64,000 nucleotides of DNA, taken from contig CAJUHR010000020.1 of the NCBI GenBank assembly GCA_910586255.1, positions 1-64,000 on the forward strand. Direction: 5' to 3'. Under the pieces are notes generated by a model, which worked only from the letters and a program-made list of their open reading frames with translations, searched no databases and was not told where the DNA came from. Each line of letters begins with the position of its first letter. Positions within the stretch are counted from its first letter, which is position 1. The stretch is from an uncultured Lachnospiraceae bacterium. GTDB lineage: Bacteria > Bacillota > Clostridia > Lachnospirales > Lachnospiraceae. Below are positions 52,444 through 60,864 of this stretch, in pieces. Both the position numbers and the translations under genes were made by a program.

Positions 52444-53322
52444 ATGAATGGTGCAGATATCAGCTTTGTGCATCTGGGAATCCAAATACAAAATCTGCGG
52501 AATGATATTTTTATTTTTGGTTTCCGCATTGCCTACTACGGAATTATCATCGGCCTGGGAATGCTGGCGGGTATCTGGGTGGCGCAGGCGGATGCTAAAA
52601 GAAGAGGGCAGGACACAGAGATCTATCTGGATTTTGCTTTATATGCAGTTGTTTTTTCCATCATTGGCGCCAGAATCTATTATGTAATTTTCGAGTGGGA
52701 TCTTTACAAAAATGATCTGCTGCAGATTTTCAATCTGCGGGCTGGCGGCCTGGCAATCTATGGAGGTGTGATAGCAGCGATACTTACGCTGATTGTATTT
52801 ACACGAGTTCGGGGGCTCTCCTTTTTTTCCATGGCAGACAGCGGAGTGCTGGGGCTGGTGACAGGCCAGATCATCGGCAGATGGGGGAACTTTTTTAACT
52901 GTGAGGCCTTCGGAGGGTATACGGACAGTCTGTTTGCCATGCGGATTCGTCTGTCTCTGGTGGGGGAGAGTATGCTTAATGCAGACTTGCTGGACCACAT
53001 GATTATAGAAAACGGGGTGGAATATATTCAGGTTCATCCCACGTTCCTCTATGAGTCTGTGTGGAACCTGGGCTTGCTTATTTTTATGTTATGGTATCGT
53101 CATAGGAAAAGATTTGATGGAGAGATGCTTTGGATTTATCTGCTGGGCTATGGGTTGGGAAGATTTTGGATTGAGGGGCTGCGAACAGATCAACTGATCT
53201 TTTTTCATACAGGGATTCCGGTATCGCAGGCATTGTCGCTATTGATGTTTTTGTCCGCGGTGTGGGTATTGTACGCGGCTCACCACTGCGGAACGGAGAA
53301 AAAACCAAAAGGAGAAATGTAG
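52444..53322 (+). CDS. lgt: Prolipoprotein diacylglyceryl transferase
   Basis: Membrane enzyme that adds diacylglycerol to the lipobox Cys of prolipoproteins such as MetQ and the nuclease in this window. It has about seven membrane segments. The family signature is GRWGNFFNCEAFGG at about residues 138-151, followed by HPTFLYESVWNL. At 292 residues the length is normal. The ATG follows an AAAGGAG. A Spo0E-like gene begins right after its stop codon. Confidence 0.97.
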   Translation: MNGADISFVHLGIQIQNLRNDIFIFGFRIAYYGIIIGLGMLAGIWVAQADAKRRGQDTEIYLDFALYAVVFSIIGARIYYVIFEWDLYKNDLLQIFNLRAGGLAIYGGVIAAILTLIVFTRVRGLSFFSMADSGVLGLVTGQIIGRWGNFFNCEAFGGYTDSLFAMRIRLSLVGESMLNADLLDHMIIENGVEYIQVHPTFLYESVWNLGLLIFMLWYRHRKRFDGEMLWIYLLGYGLGRFWIEGLRTDQLIFFHTGIPVSQALSLLMFLSAVWVLYAAHHCGTEKKPKGEM

Positions 53323-53323
53323 C

Positions 53324-53479
53324 ATGAAAGATGCAAAGGAAGAGCTGGTAAGAAACATCGAACGGGCGAGAGAACGTTTGGACAGCAGCATCGAGAAGAA
53401 AGAGGACTATGAATTGATTTACCAGAACAGTGTGGATCTGGACCGGCTGATAGAACAATATATTGCGTCCGGTTTTTGA
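53324..53479 (+). CDS. Spo0E-like aspartyl-phosphate phosphatase
   Basis: A 51-residue protein with AGGAG nine bases before its ATG, starting one base after the lgt stop codon. It is two helices: KEELVRNIERARERLDSSI, then the Spo0E-family core SVDLDRLIEQYI, with the S-x-x-x-D motif used to dephosphorylate Spo0A~P. It would delay or block sporulation. The terminator directly follows, so it is the last gene of the lgt unit. Confidence 0.8.
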   Translation: MKDAKEELVRNIERARERLDSSIEKKEDYELIYQNSVDLDRLIEQYIASGF

Positions 53480-53497
53480 TTTGCAGGTACATGTTGA

Positions 53498-53530
53498 GGC
53501 AGTTGACAAAAGTGTCAACTGCCTTTTTTT
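53498..53530 (+). terminator. Intrinsic terminator after the Spo0E-like gene
   Basis: GGCAGTTGACA, 4-nt loop, TGTCAACTGCC, seven T. Confidence 0.9.
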
Positions 53531-53540
53531 GAAAAAATCC

Positions 53541-53569
53541 TTGATATTTTCCTGTATTTGTACTAGAAT
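53541..53569 (+). promoter_or_regulatory. Promoter of the dcw (mraZ) operon
   Basis: TTGATA at 53541-53546 and TAGAAT at 53564-53569 with a 17-bp spacer. The MraZ boxes begin about 10 bp downstream. Confidence 0.7.
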
Positions 53570-53578
53570 AAAACTACG

Positions 53579-53629
53579 GTGGTGGAAAGTGGTATAAAGT
53601 GGTGGAAAATGGTGACAAAGTGGTTTAAT
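53579..53629 (+). promoter_or_regulatory. MraZ operator: tandem GTGG boxes
   Basis: Five direct repeats of a GTGGTGGAAA-like unit (GTGGTATAAA, GTGGTGGAAA, ATGGTGACAAA, GTGGTTTAAT) at one-helical-turn spacing just before mraZ. MraZ proteins bind tandem GTGG/TGGG-type repeats in their own promoter, so this is a likely autoregulatory operator at the transcript start. Confidence 0.75.
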
Positions 53630-53648
53630 AGGGTGACGGGTGGCAGTC

Positions 53649-54074
53649 ATGTTCATGGGCGAATATAATCATACGGTAGATGCGAAGGGACGGCTGATTG
53701 TGCCTTCCAAATTCAGAGAACAGCTTGGAGACGAGTTTGTGGTTACGAAGGGTCTTGACGGCTGTCTGTTTGTCTATGAGAACACCGAATGGAAAGCCCT
53801 GGAGGAAAAGCTTCACGCCCTGCCGCTCACCAACGCCAATGCAAGAAAATTTTCCCGCTTTTTTCTGGCCGGTGCCAGTACCTGCGAGGTGGACAAGCAG
53901 GGAAGGATTCTGCTGCCGGCCGTGCTGCGTGAATTTGCCGGGATCGACAAGGACGCAGTGCTGGTGGGAGTGGGGAGTCGGATTGAGATTTGGAGCAAGG
54001 AAGCCTGGAACCAGTCCAATACCTATGATGACATGGAAGAAATCGCAGAGAATATGGAAGGTCTTGGCATATGA
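53649..54074 (+). CDS. mraZ: Transcriptional regulator MraZ
   Basis: AbrB-like DNA-binding regulator of the dcw cluster, about 141 residues with two SpoVT-AbrB repeats (YNHTVDAKGRLIVPSKFREQL and CEVDKQGRILLPAVLREFAG). The GTG at 53640 is also in frame, but the ATG at 53649 gives the typical MFMGEYNH start. The stop overlaps the rsmH start (ATGA). It first represses its own operon through the GTGG repeats upstream. Confidence 0.96.
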   Translation: MFMGEYNHTVDAKGRLIVPSKFREQLGDEFVVTKGLDGCLFVYENTEWKALEEKLHALPLTNANARKFSRFFLAGASTCEVDKQGRILLPAVLREFAGIDKDAVLVGVGSRIEIWSKEAWNQSNTYDDMEEIAENMEGLGI

Positions 54075-55051
54075 TATCAGAAAACACCCATAAGGAGCTG
54101 TCTTTAGCCCGGCCGAAGGAATTTGAACACAGACCGGTTTTGCTTGAGGAAATCGTTGACAGCCTGAATATCAAAGAGGACGGAACCTATGTGGACGGCA
54201 CTCTGGGAGGAGGAGGCCATGCCAGCCATGTCTTGCAGAGACTGAAAAAGGGCCGTCTGATCGGAATTGACCAGGACGGGGATGCCATAGAGGCTGCCTC
54301 AAAGCGGCTTTTGCCCTTTAAAGAGCAGGTGGTCATTGCGCGCAGCAACTATGAGAGAATGGGTCAGGTCCTGGATTCTTTGGGGGTGATACAGGTGGAC
54401 GGGATTTATCTGGATCTGGGAGTGTCCTCCTATCAGCTGGATACTTTAGAGAGAGGATTTACCTATCGGGATAAGGATGCCCCCTTAGATATGCGCATGG
54501 ACCAGCGGGGAGAGCGGACGGCGGCAGACATTGTCAATACCTGCAGCGAGGCAGAGCTAAGCCGGATTCTCTGGGAATACGGGGAGGAGCGGTATGCGAA
54601 AAGAATTGCCAAAAATCTTGTGGAGGCACGGAAGATAAAGCCGATAAAGACGGCAGGAGAGCTGGTGGATGTGATACGGGCATCGATTCCCATGAAGCTG
54701 CAGGCATCGGGAGGCCATCCGGCCAAAAGGACCTTCCAGGCTCTTAGAATCGAGTTAAACCAGGAGCTTTTCGTGCTGGAGCACTCCATTGACGGGATGA
54801 TTGACCGGCTAAAGCCAGGGGGGAGACTCTGCATTATCACCTTTCACTCCTTGGAGGACCGGATTGTGAAGAATCGGTTTAGGGAGAATGAGAACCCCTG
54901 CATATGTCCGCCGGGCTTTCCGGTATGCGTGTGCGGCCGGGTCAGCAAAGGAAGGGTGGTGACACGAAAGCCGATTATACCGGCACCGGAGGAAATCGCG
55001 GGAAACAAGCGGTCCAAAAGCTCCAAGCTGCGGGTATTTGAGCGAACATAG
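54071..55051 (+). CDS. rsmH: 16S rRNA m4C1402 methyltransferase
   Basis: N4-methylates C1402 of 16S rRNA. SAM-binding region YVDGTLGGGGHASHVL is at about residues 37-53, with further conserved blocks GIYLDLGVSSYQLD, ITFHSLEDRIVK and the Cys-rich CICPPGFPVCVCG. At 326 residues it is slightly long. It overlaps mraZ by four bases, the classical dcw arrangement. Confidence 0.97.
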   Translation: MISENTHKELSLARPKEFEHRPVLLEEIVDSLNIKEDGTYVDGTLGGGGHASHVLQRLKKGRLIGIDQDGDAIEAASKRLLPFKEQVVIARSNYERMGQVLDSLGVIQVDGIYLDLGVSSYQLDTLERGFTYRDKDAPLDMRMDQRGERTAADIVNTCSEAELSRILWEYGEERYAKRIAKNLVEARKIKPIKTAGELVDVIRASIPMKLQASGGHPAKRTFQALRIELNQELFVLEHSIDGMIDRLKPGGRLCIITFHSLEDRIVKNRFRENENPCICPPGFPVCVCGRVSKGRVVTRKPIIPAPEEIAGNKRSKSSKLRVFERT

Positions 55052-55094
55052 GAGACAGCAAGCCTTAAGGGAATGAGAGAAAGGAGGAATCAGA

Positions 55095-55574
55095 ATGGCT
55101 ACAGGGAGAAGAACATCCGCGCGTCCGGAATACATCTATGGGAACACGGCAAGGGCGATTGAGCCTTTAAAAAAGGAAAAGAGTAAGTCCCAGCGTCCGG
55201 TTCGCCGCAGGGTGGTAAGCTATACGGTTCGGAGAAATCAGGAAATGGCGCTTCACATGAATCTTCCTTATGTAATTCTGCTTACTCTGGCAGCATTCTG
55301 TGTTTTGGCGATCTGCGTAAATTATCTGCAGATCCAGTCTACCATCACGGCCCGTCTTTCCCACATTGAAGAGCTGGAAAGAGATGTGGAGCAGTTAAAA
55401 GCAGAGAACGATGCAACGGAGACCAGGATCAACACAAGTATCGACCTGGATTATATTTATAAGGTGGCGACAGAAGAATTAGGAATGGTCTATGCCAATC
55501 GAGATCAGGTGCTTTTGTATGATAAGACGGAAAGTGAGTATGTAAGACAATATGAGGACATCCCGACACAATAA
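55095..55574 (+). CDS. ftsL: FtsL-like cell division protein
   Basis: A 159-residue bitopic protein: basic cytoplasmic N-terminus, a single membrane segment (LPYVILLTLAAFCVLAICV, about 56-74), then a coiled coil (IEELERDVEQLKAENDATE). This architecture and its place between rsmH and the PBP gene identify FtsL, although the sequence is poorly conserved. AAGGAGG is upstream. The end overlaps the PBP gene by 23 bp. Confidence 0.82.
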   Translation: MATGRRTSARPEYIYGNTARAIEPLKKEKSKSQRPVRRRVVSYTVRRNQEMALHMNLPYVILLTLAAFCVLAICVNYLQIQSTITARLSHIEELERDVEQLKAENDATETRINTSIDLDYIYKVATEELGMVYANRDQVLLYDKTESEYVRQYEDIPTQ

Positions 55575-57804
55575 TCCAGGTGGGAAGCCCGGAAAGAAAC
55601 GTACCTTTACCGAGAACATGCGGAAAAAGCTGGCGATTGCGGTTATCGTAATTACGCTGGCTTTGTTTGCCTTAATTTATGTGCTTTACAATATTATTCA
55701 GGAAAACCAGGACAGCTATAATCAGATTGTGCTTTCCCAGCAGGACTATGAGAGCCGTCCGATTCCATACCGGAGAGGGGATATTATGGATCGGAACCGC
55801 ACCTATCTTGCTACCACTCAGAAGGTATACAACCTGATTCTGGATCCAAGACAGATTATGTCCGATGAGGAGAATTTTCTGGAGCCGTCCGTGTCAGCCC
55901 TGGCCAGTGTGTTTGGATACGATCCCAATACTATCCGCGCGCTGATCCGGGAGAACCCCTCCAAGCAGTATATCCGGTATGAGCGGCAGCTGGACTATGA
56001 ACAGAAAAGTGCCTTTGAGGAGCTAAAAAAGGCCACCAATGAGAAAAACGCGGCTAACAATTTAAAGGCCAGGGTCCGCGGCGTGTGGTTTGAGGAGGAG
56101 TATAAGCGGATTTATCCCTATGATTCCTTGGGCTGCAGCGTTATCGGCTTTGTCAATGGAGACGGCCTGGAGGGAGCCGTGGGCATCGAGCGCTCCTACA
56201 ATGACGCTCTGACCGGCATCAACGGGAGGGAGTATGGATATCTGAATGATGAATCCACCTTAGAGCGGGTGATCAAGTCAGCCACCAACGGCAACACGGT
56301 GGTGTCCACCATTGATTTAAAGATTCAGGATGTGGTGGAAAAAAATATCCGTCAGTGGATGGAGGAGACAGGCTCCAAACACATCGGGGTAGTGGTGATG
56401 AATCCCAACAACGGGGAGGTTCTTGCCATGGCCAGCGAGCGCAGCTTTGATCTTAATAATCCCAGAGATATAGACGGACGCTACACGGCGGAGGAAATCT
56501 GGGAGGCAGGACTTAAAGAGGCAAGGGATACTTACAATCGGAAGCATAAGGAGGAAACTCCCATAACTGTCGAACAGGTGCCCGAGTACTTTTCCGATGA
56601 GGATATTCGCTCCTATGGTCAGCAGGTGATCTGGAATCAGCTGTGGAGAAATTACTGCATCAGCGATACTTTTGAGCCAGGGTCTCCTCAGAAAATATTT
56701 ACTGTGGCGGCAGCCTTGGAGGAAGGGGTGATCGATGGCACCGAATCCTTTTTTTGTGACGGCTATCAGGAGGTGGGAGGCTGGAAGATTGCTTGCGTAA
56801 AGACCAGCGGCCATGGAAATCTGACGGTTACGGAGTCTTTGATGCAGTCCTGCAATGACTGTATGATGCAGATTGCCGCCATGACGGGAAAGGGGCGGTT
56901 TATAAAATATCAGAAGATGTTCGGCTTTGGTGCCCGTACCGGCATTGACCTTCCGGGAGAGGCAGACACGAAAACCCTGGTATACGGAGAGAATGACATG
57001 AACGCCTCCTCCCTGGCAACCAACTCCTTTGGACAGAACTACAACTGCACCATGATTCAGATGGCAGCCGCCTACTGCTCGGTGATCAACGGCGGCTCTT
57101 ACTATGAGCCTCATGTAGTGAAACAGATTCTCAATGAGCAGGGAGCGGTAGTGCAGAGGGTGGATCCGAAGCTGGTGCGGGAGACAGTGTCGGAGAACAC
57201 GGCAAGATACATCCGGGAGGCACTGCTTCGCACCGTGTCGGAGGGAACCGGAAAGGCAGCGGCAGTGGAGGGCTATGAGATTGCAGGAAAAACCGGCACG
57301 GGGGAAAAGTATCCCCGGAAGAACAAGAAATACCTGGTATCCTTCTGCGGGTTTGCTCCGGCCATGGATCCTCAGGTTCTGGTTTATGTAACGATCGATG
57401 AGCCCAATGTGGAGGATCAGGCCCACAGCTCCTATGCCAGCGGTGTGTTCCAGAAGATCATGGCTGAGATTCTTCCCTATATGAATATTTTTCCCATATC
57501 AGGTCCGGAGGACAGCGCGGAGGATATGGGAGGCGTGCTGCCTGAGCGGGAGGGGATCACTGACAATACCGCCCGGCCGGAGCCGGAGGAGACAAAGATC
57601 TACGAGACAGACGAGTATGTGGAGTCGTGGCAGGAGGAAGGCGGGATTCCCGCCCAGCTTCCGGAGGGAGCCACAGAAGGTGAGATGACAACGGAAGCGG
57701 ACACGGCGCTGGATGAAAGCAGCTTACCGGAGGAAAGCCGGGAGTCTGCAGAGAGCAGCGGCTCTCCCGAAAGCAGGGAAACACCGGAGGGCGGGAGTCC
57801 GTAA
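55552..57804 (+). CDS. Class B penicillin-binding protein (FtsI/PBP2B type)
   Basis: Septal peptidoglycan transpeptidase, 750 residues. N-terminal membrane anchor (about 28-50), PBP dimerisation domain, and a transpeptidase domain. The active-site tetrad reads SPQK (Ser378, Lys381) instead of the common STFK, the second motif is SCN (433-435) and the third KTGT (580-583). After the catalytic domain is a long acidic, low-complexity tail of about 100 residues rich in Glu, Pro and Ser. The start lies inside ftsL and has no clear ribosome site, so translation is probably coupled. A terminator follows. Confidence 0.92.
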   Translation: MRTSRHNNPGGKPGKKRTFTENMRKKLAIAVIVITLALFALIYVLYNIIQENQDSYNQIVLSQQDYESRPIPYRRGDIMDRNRTYLATTQKVYNLILDPRQIMSDEENFLEPSVSALASVFGYDPNTIRALIRENPSKQYIRYERQLDYEQKSAFEELKKATNEKNAANNLKARVRGVWFEEEYKRIYPYDSLGCSVIGFVNGDGLEGAVGIERSYNDALTGINGREYGYLNDESTLERVIKSATNGNTVVSTIDLKIQDVVEKNIRQWMEETGSKHIGVVVMNPNNGEVLAMASERSFDLNNPRDIDGRYTAEEIWEAGLKEARDTYNRKHKEETPITVEQVPEYFSDEDIRSYGQQVIWNQLWRNYCISDTFEPGSPQKIFTVAAALEEGVIDGTESFFCDGYQEVGGWKIACVKTSGHGNLTVTESLMQSCNDCMMQIAAMTGKGRFIKYQKMFGFGARTGIDLPGEADTKTLVYGENDMNASSLATNSFGQNYNCTMIQMAAAYCSVINGGSYYEPHVVKQILNEQGAVVQRVDPKLVRETVSENTARYIREALLRTVSEGTGKAAAVEGYEIAGKTGTGEKYPRKNKKYLVSFCGFAPAMDPQVLVYVTIDEPNVEDQAHSSYASGVFQKIMAEILPYMNIFPISGPEDSAEDMGGVLPEREGITDNTARPEPEETKIYETDEYVESWQEEGGIPAQLPEGATEGEMTTEADTALDESSLPEESRESAESSGSPESRETPEGGSP

Positions 57805-57844
57805 ACAGCTTCCATATAACATTTGTCACATACAGAACAGACAG

Positions 57845-57878
57845 AGGGCGGCGCATGAAAAATGTTTCCGCCCTTTTT
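57845..57878 (+). terminator. Intrinsic terminator inside the dcw cluster
   Basis: AGGGCGG, 16-nt loop, CCGCCCT followed by T residues, between the two PBP genes. The remaining gap to 58012 holds a GCGGGCCCGC palindrome and no gene. Confidence 0.7.
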
Positions 57879-58012
57879 ATACGCGCGGGCCCGCAAAAGG
57901 AGGCTTGCTGATAAATCAGCACAGGGGCCATGGAAGGGAAAATCTCTCATGCCCGGTTCTAAACAGAGGCCCTTCTCATATACTGTAATAATGAGCAGGC
58001 ATGGAGGAAGGG

Positions 58013-59761
58013 ATGGGCTCCAATCAGACTCAGCATCGCAGGAAAATGACACTGCTATGTTTCCTTATCTTCTCAGCCATGATTGGTCTTATGGGACGTC
58101 TTGGGTATCTGATGCTGTGCCGTTCGGAGCACTATAGTCAGATGGCGGAGGATCTTCATGAGCGGGAGCGGACCATCAAGGCAGCCAGAGGAAGGATTCT
58201 GGATGCCAACGGAGTGGTGATTGCCACAAACCGGACTGTATGCACTATTTCGGTCATTTATAATCAGGTTAAGGACAGAGAACAGGTGATCCGCGCTTTG
58301 TGCCGGGAGCTTGACATGGAGGAGGAGGGGGTGCGAAAGAAGGTGGAGAAGCGCAGCTCCCGTGAAATCATCCGCACTAATGTGGACAAGGAGATCGGAG
58401 ACCGTATCCGGGATTATCACCTGGAAGGAGTAAAGGTGGACGAGGATTATAAGCGGTATTATCCCTATGACTGCCTTGCTTCCAAGGTGCTGGGCTTTAC
58501 AGGCGGGGACAACCAGGGAATCGTAGGCCTGGAGGTCATCTACGAGGAATATCTTAAGGGCATCAACGGCACCATCCTCACCACAACGGACGCGGCCGGG
58601 GTGGAGGTGGAGAATACCTTTGAGGACCGGGTGGAGCCGGTGGCAGGCAATGACCTGTATATCAGCCTTGATGTGAATATCCAGCAGTACGCGGAGCAGG
58701 CTGCCTATGAGACCATGGAGAAAAAGGGCGCCAAGCGGGTCTCCGTGATTGTGATGAACCCTAAAAACGGGGAGATTCTGGCCATGGTGAATGTTCCGGA
58801 GTTTAACTTAAACGATCCCTTTACCCTGAATGTGGAGCCGCCGGAGGGCATCACCCCGGCCGGAAAGCAGGAGCTTTTAAACCAAATGTGGAGAAATCCC
58901 GGCATCAATGACACCTATGAGCCAGGGTCTACCTTTAAGATCATTACCGCCGCGGCGGGGCTGGAGGCAGGCGTTGTGTCTCTGGAGGATCGCTTTTCAT
59001 GTCCGGGCTTTCGGATTGTGGAGGACAGAAAGATCCGCTGTCACAAGGTGGGGGGCCACGGTCAGGAGAATTTTCTTCAGGGGGCTATGAATTCTTGCAA
59101 TCCGGTGTTTATCGATGTGGGTCAGAGGCTGGGGGTAGACCAGTATTGCCACTATTTTGAGCAGTTTGGATTAAGGGCAAAGACCGGAATCGACCTTCCC
59201 GGGGAGGCGGCCACCATTATGCACAAGAAAGAAAACATGGGGCTTGTGGAGCTGGCCACGGTCTCCTTCGGCCAGTCCTTTCAGATTACGCCGATACAGC
59301 TGATCACCACGGCATCCTCCATCGTAAACGGGGGAAACCGGGTGACTCCCCATTTTGCTGTAAAGACGGTCAGCGGAGACGGAATGAGAGTCCATCGTTT
59401 TACCTATCCGATAAAGGAGCACATTGTCTCGGAGGAGACCAGCGCCACCATGCGCTATATTCTGGAGCAGGTGGTTTCTGAGGGGAGCGGGAAGAAGGCC
59501 TCTCTTCCAGGCTTTCGCATCGGCGGCAAGACTGCCACATCAGAGAAGCTGCCCAGAAGCCTGAAAAAATACATTTCCTCTTTTATCGGTTTTGCACCGG
59601 CCAATGACCCTCAGGTAATCGCCCTGATCACCATCGATGAACCCCAGGGAATCTATTACGGCGGAACCATCGCCGCCCCGGTAATCGCGGACATTTTTAA
59701 AAATATTTTGCCGTATTTGGGAATAGAGGAAGAAACTGTTTCAAGTGAATCTAAAGAGTAG
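58013..59761 (+). CDS. Class B penicillin-binding protein (SpoVD-like)
   Basis: Second class B transpeptidase, about 582 residues. Membrane anchor (about 13-35), dimerisation domain, transpeptidase domain with STFK (Ser306-Lys309), SCN in MNSCNPVF, and KTA (506-508) where KTG is more usual. No PASTA domains follow. The position before mraY and the sequence fit SpoVD/FtsI-type enzymes; whether it serves division or spore cortex synthesis is not shown. The ATG at 58001 overlaps the ribosome site GGAGG, so the ATG at 58013 is preferred. Confidence 0.9.
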   Translation: MGSNQTQHRRKMTLLCFLIFSAMIGLMGRLGYLMLCRSEHYSQMAEDLHERERTIKAARGRILDANGVVIATNRTVCTISVIYNQVKDREQVIRALCRELDMEEEGVRKKVEKRSSREIIRTNVDKEIGDRIRDYHLEGVKVDEDYKRYYPYDCLASKVLGFTGGDNQGIVGLEVIYEEYLKGINGTILTTTDAAGVEVENTFEDRVEPVAGNDLYISLDVNIQQYAEQAAYETMEKKGAKRVSVIVMNPKNGEILAMVNVPEFNLNDPFTLNVEPPEGITPAGKQELLNQMWRNPGINDTYEPGSTFKIITAAAGLEAGVVSLEDRFSCPGFRIVEDRKIRCHKVGGHGQENFLQGAMNSCNPVFIDVGQRLGVDQYCHYFEQFGLRAKTGIDLPGEAATIMHKKENMGLVELATVSFGQSFQITPIQLITTASSIVNGGNRVTPHFAVKTVSGDGMRVHRFTYPIKEHIVSEETSATMRYILEQVVSEGSGKKASLPGFRIGGKTATSEKLPRSLKKYISSFIGFAPANDPQVIALITIDEPQGIYYGGTIAAPVIADIFKNILPYLGIEEETVSSESKE

Positions 59762-59790
59762 TTGATTATTCCAGGAAAAAGACGTATACT
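59762..59790 (+). promoter_or_regulatory. Putative promoter of mraY
   Basis: TTGATT at 59762-59767 and TATACT at 59785-59790 with a 17-bp spacer, about 80 bp before mraY. Confidence 0.6.
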
Positions 59791-59871
59791 ATTCAATGTG
59801 AAAAACAAAGAAACCGTTCGGTCTGCCCGTGCGGCTAAAAACAAAGGATACATAACATATAGGGGTGCAGC

Positions 59872-60840
59872 ATGATTAATGAGACCATACTAGCGATTAT
59901 TATTGCCTTTGCCATCAGCGCGATTCTCTGCCCGGTGGTAATACCGTTTCTCCATAAGCTGAAATTCGGACAGCAGGTCCGCACCGATGGGCCTCAGGCC
60001 CATCTGAAGAAGCAGGGAACACCTACCATGGGCGGATTGGTAATTCTCACCAGCATTATTATCACATCCCTGTTCTACATCCGGGATTATCCAAAGATTA
60101 TCCCGGTGCTGTTTGTGACTGTGGGATTCGGCATTATCGGATTTTTAGATGACTATATCAAGATCGTGATGAAGCGCTCCGAGGGACTGAATCCAAAGCA
60201 GAAGCTTTTGGGACAAATTGTGATCACCGGCGTGTTTGTCTATTATCTGATGAACTCCAGGGAGGTGGGGTCAGCGTCTCTCATTCCCTTTACCGGCGGT
60301 TTTGAGAAGGGATATTTTCTGGATCTGGGTATCCTGTTTATTCCCTTTGTATTTTGTGTGGTGCTGGGAACGGACAATGGCGTGAATTTTACGGACGGAC
60401 TGGACGGACTGTGTACCAGCGTGACGATTCTGATAGCCACTTTTCTGACCATTGTGGCTATCGGGGAGGACAGCGGTATCAGCCCCATTACGGGAGCCGT
60501 GGTGGGAAGTCTTTTGGGATTCCTTCTTTTTAATGTGTATCCGGCCAGGGTGTTTATGGGGGATACAGGTTCCCTGGCCTTAGGAGGCTTTGTGGCATCC
60601 AGCGCGCTGATGATGCAAATGTCATTTTTTATTCCCGTAGTGGGACTCATTTATCTGGTGGAAGTTCTGTCGGTGATTATGCAGGTCAGCTATTTTAAAG
60701 CCACAAAGGGTAAACGGATTTTTAAGATGGCGCCAATCCACCATCATTTTGAGCTGTGCGGATGGTCGGAGACCCGGGTGGTAGCTGTGTTTTCCATTGT
60801 TACAGCCATACTCTGTCTGGTGGCCTATCTGGGGCTTTGA
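59872..60840 (+). CDS. mraY: Phospho-N-acetylmuramoyl-pentapeptide transferase
   Basis: Makes lipid I by moving phospho-MurNAc-pentapeptide to undecaprenyl phosphate. About ten membrane segments; conserved motifs FLDDYIK (catalytic Asp pair), NFTDGLDGL, FMGDTGSLALGG and APIHHHFEL. It has 322 residues, normal length. It is followed by murD at 24 bp. Confidence 0.97.
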   Translation: MINETILAIIIAFAISAILCPVVIPFLHKLKFGQQVRTDGPQAHLKKQGTPTMGGLVILTSIIITSLFYIRDYPKIIPVLFVTVGFGIIGFLDDYIKIVMKRSEGLNPKQKLLGQIVITGVFVYYLMNSREVGSASLIPFTGGFEKGYFLDLGILFIPFVFCVVLGTDNGVNFTDGLDGLCTSVTILIATFLTIVAIGEDSGISPITGAVVGSLLGFLLFNVYPARVFMGDTGSLALGGFVASSALMMQMSFFIPVVGLIYLVEVLSVIMQVSYFKATKGKRIFKMAPIHHHFELCGWSETRVVAVFSIVTAILCLVAYLGL

Positions 60841-60864
60841 GAGATAGTAGGAGGATAAAACGAT

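Noticed and set aside
56317..57426. Minus-strand open frame of 369 codons opposite the PBP gene
   Set aside because: Antisense to conserved transpeptidase motifs; composition follows the real gene.
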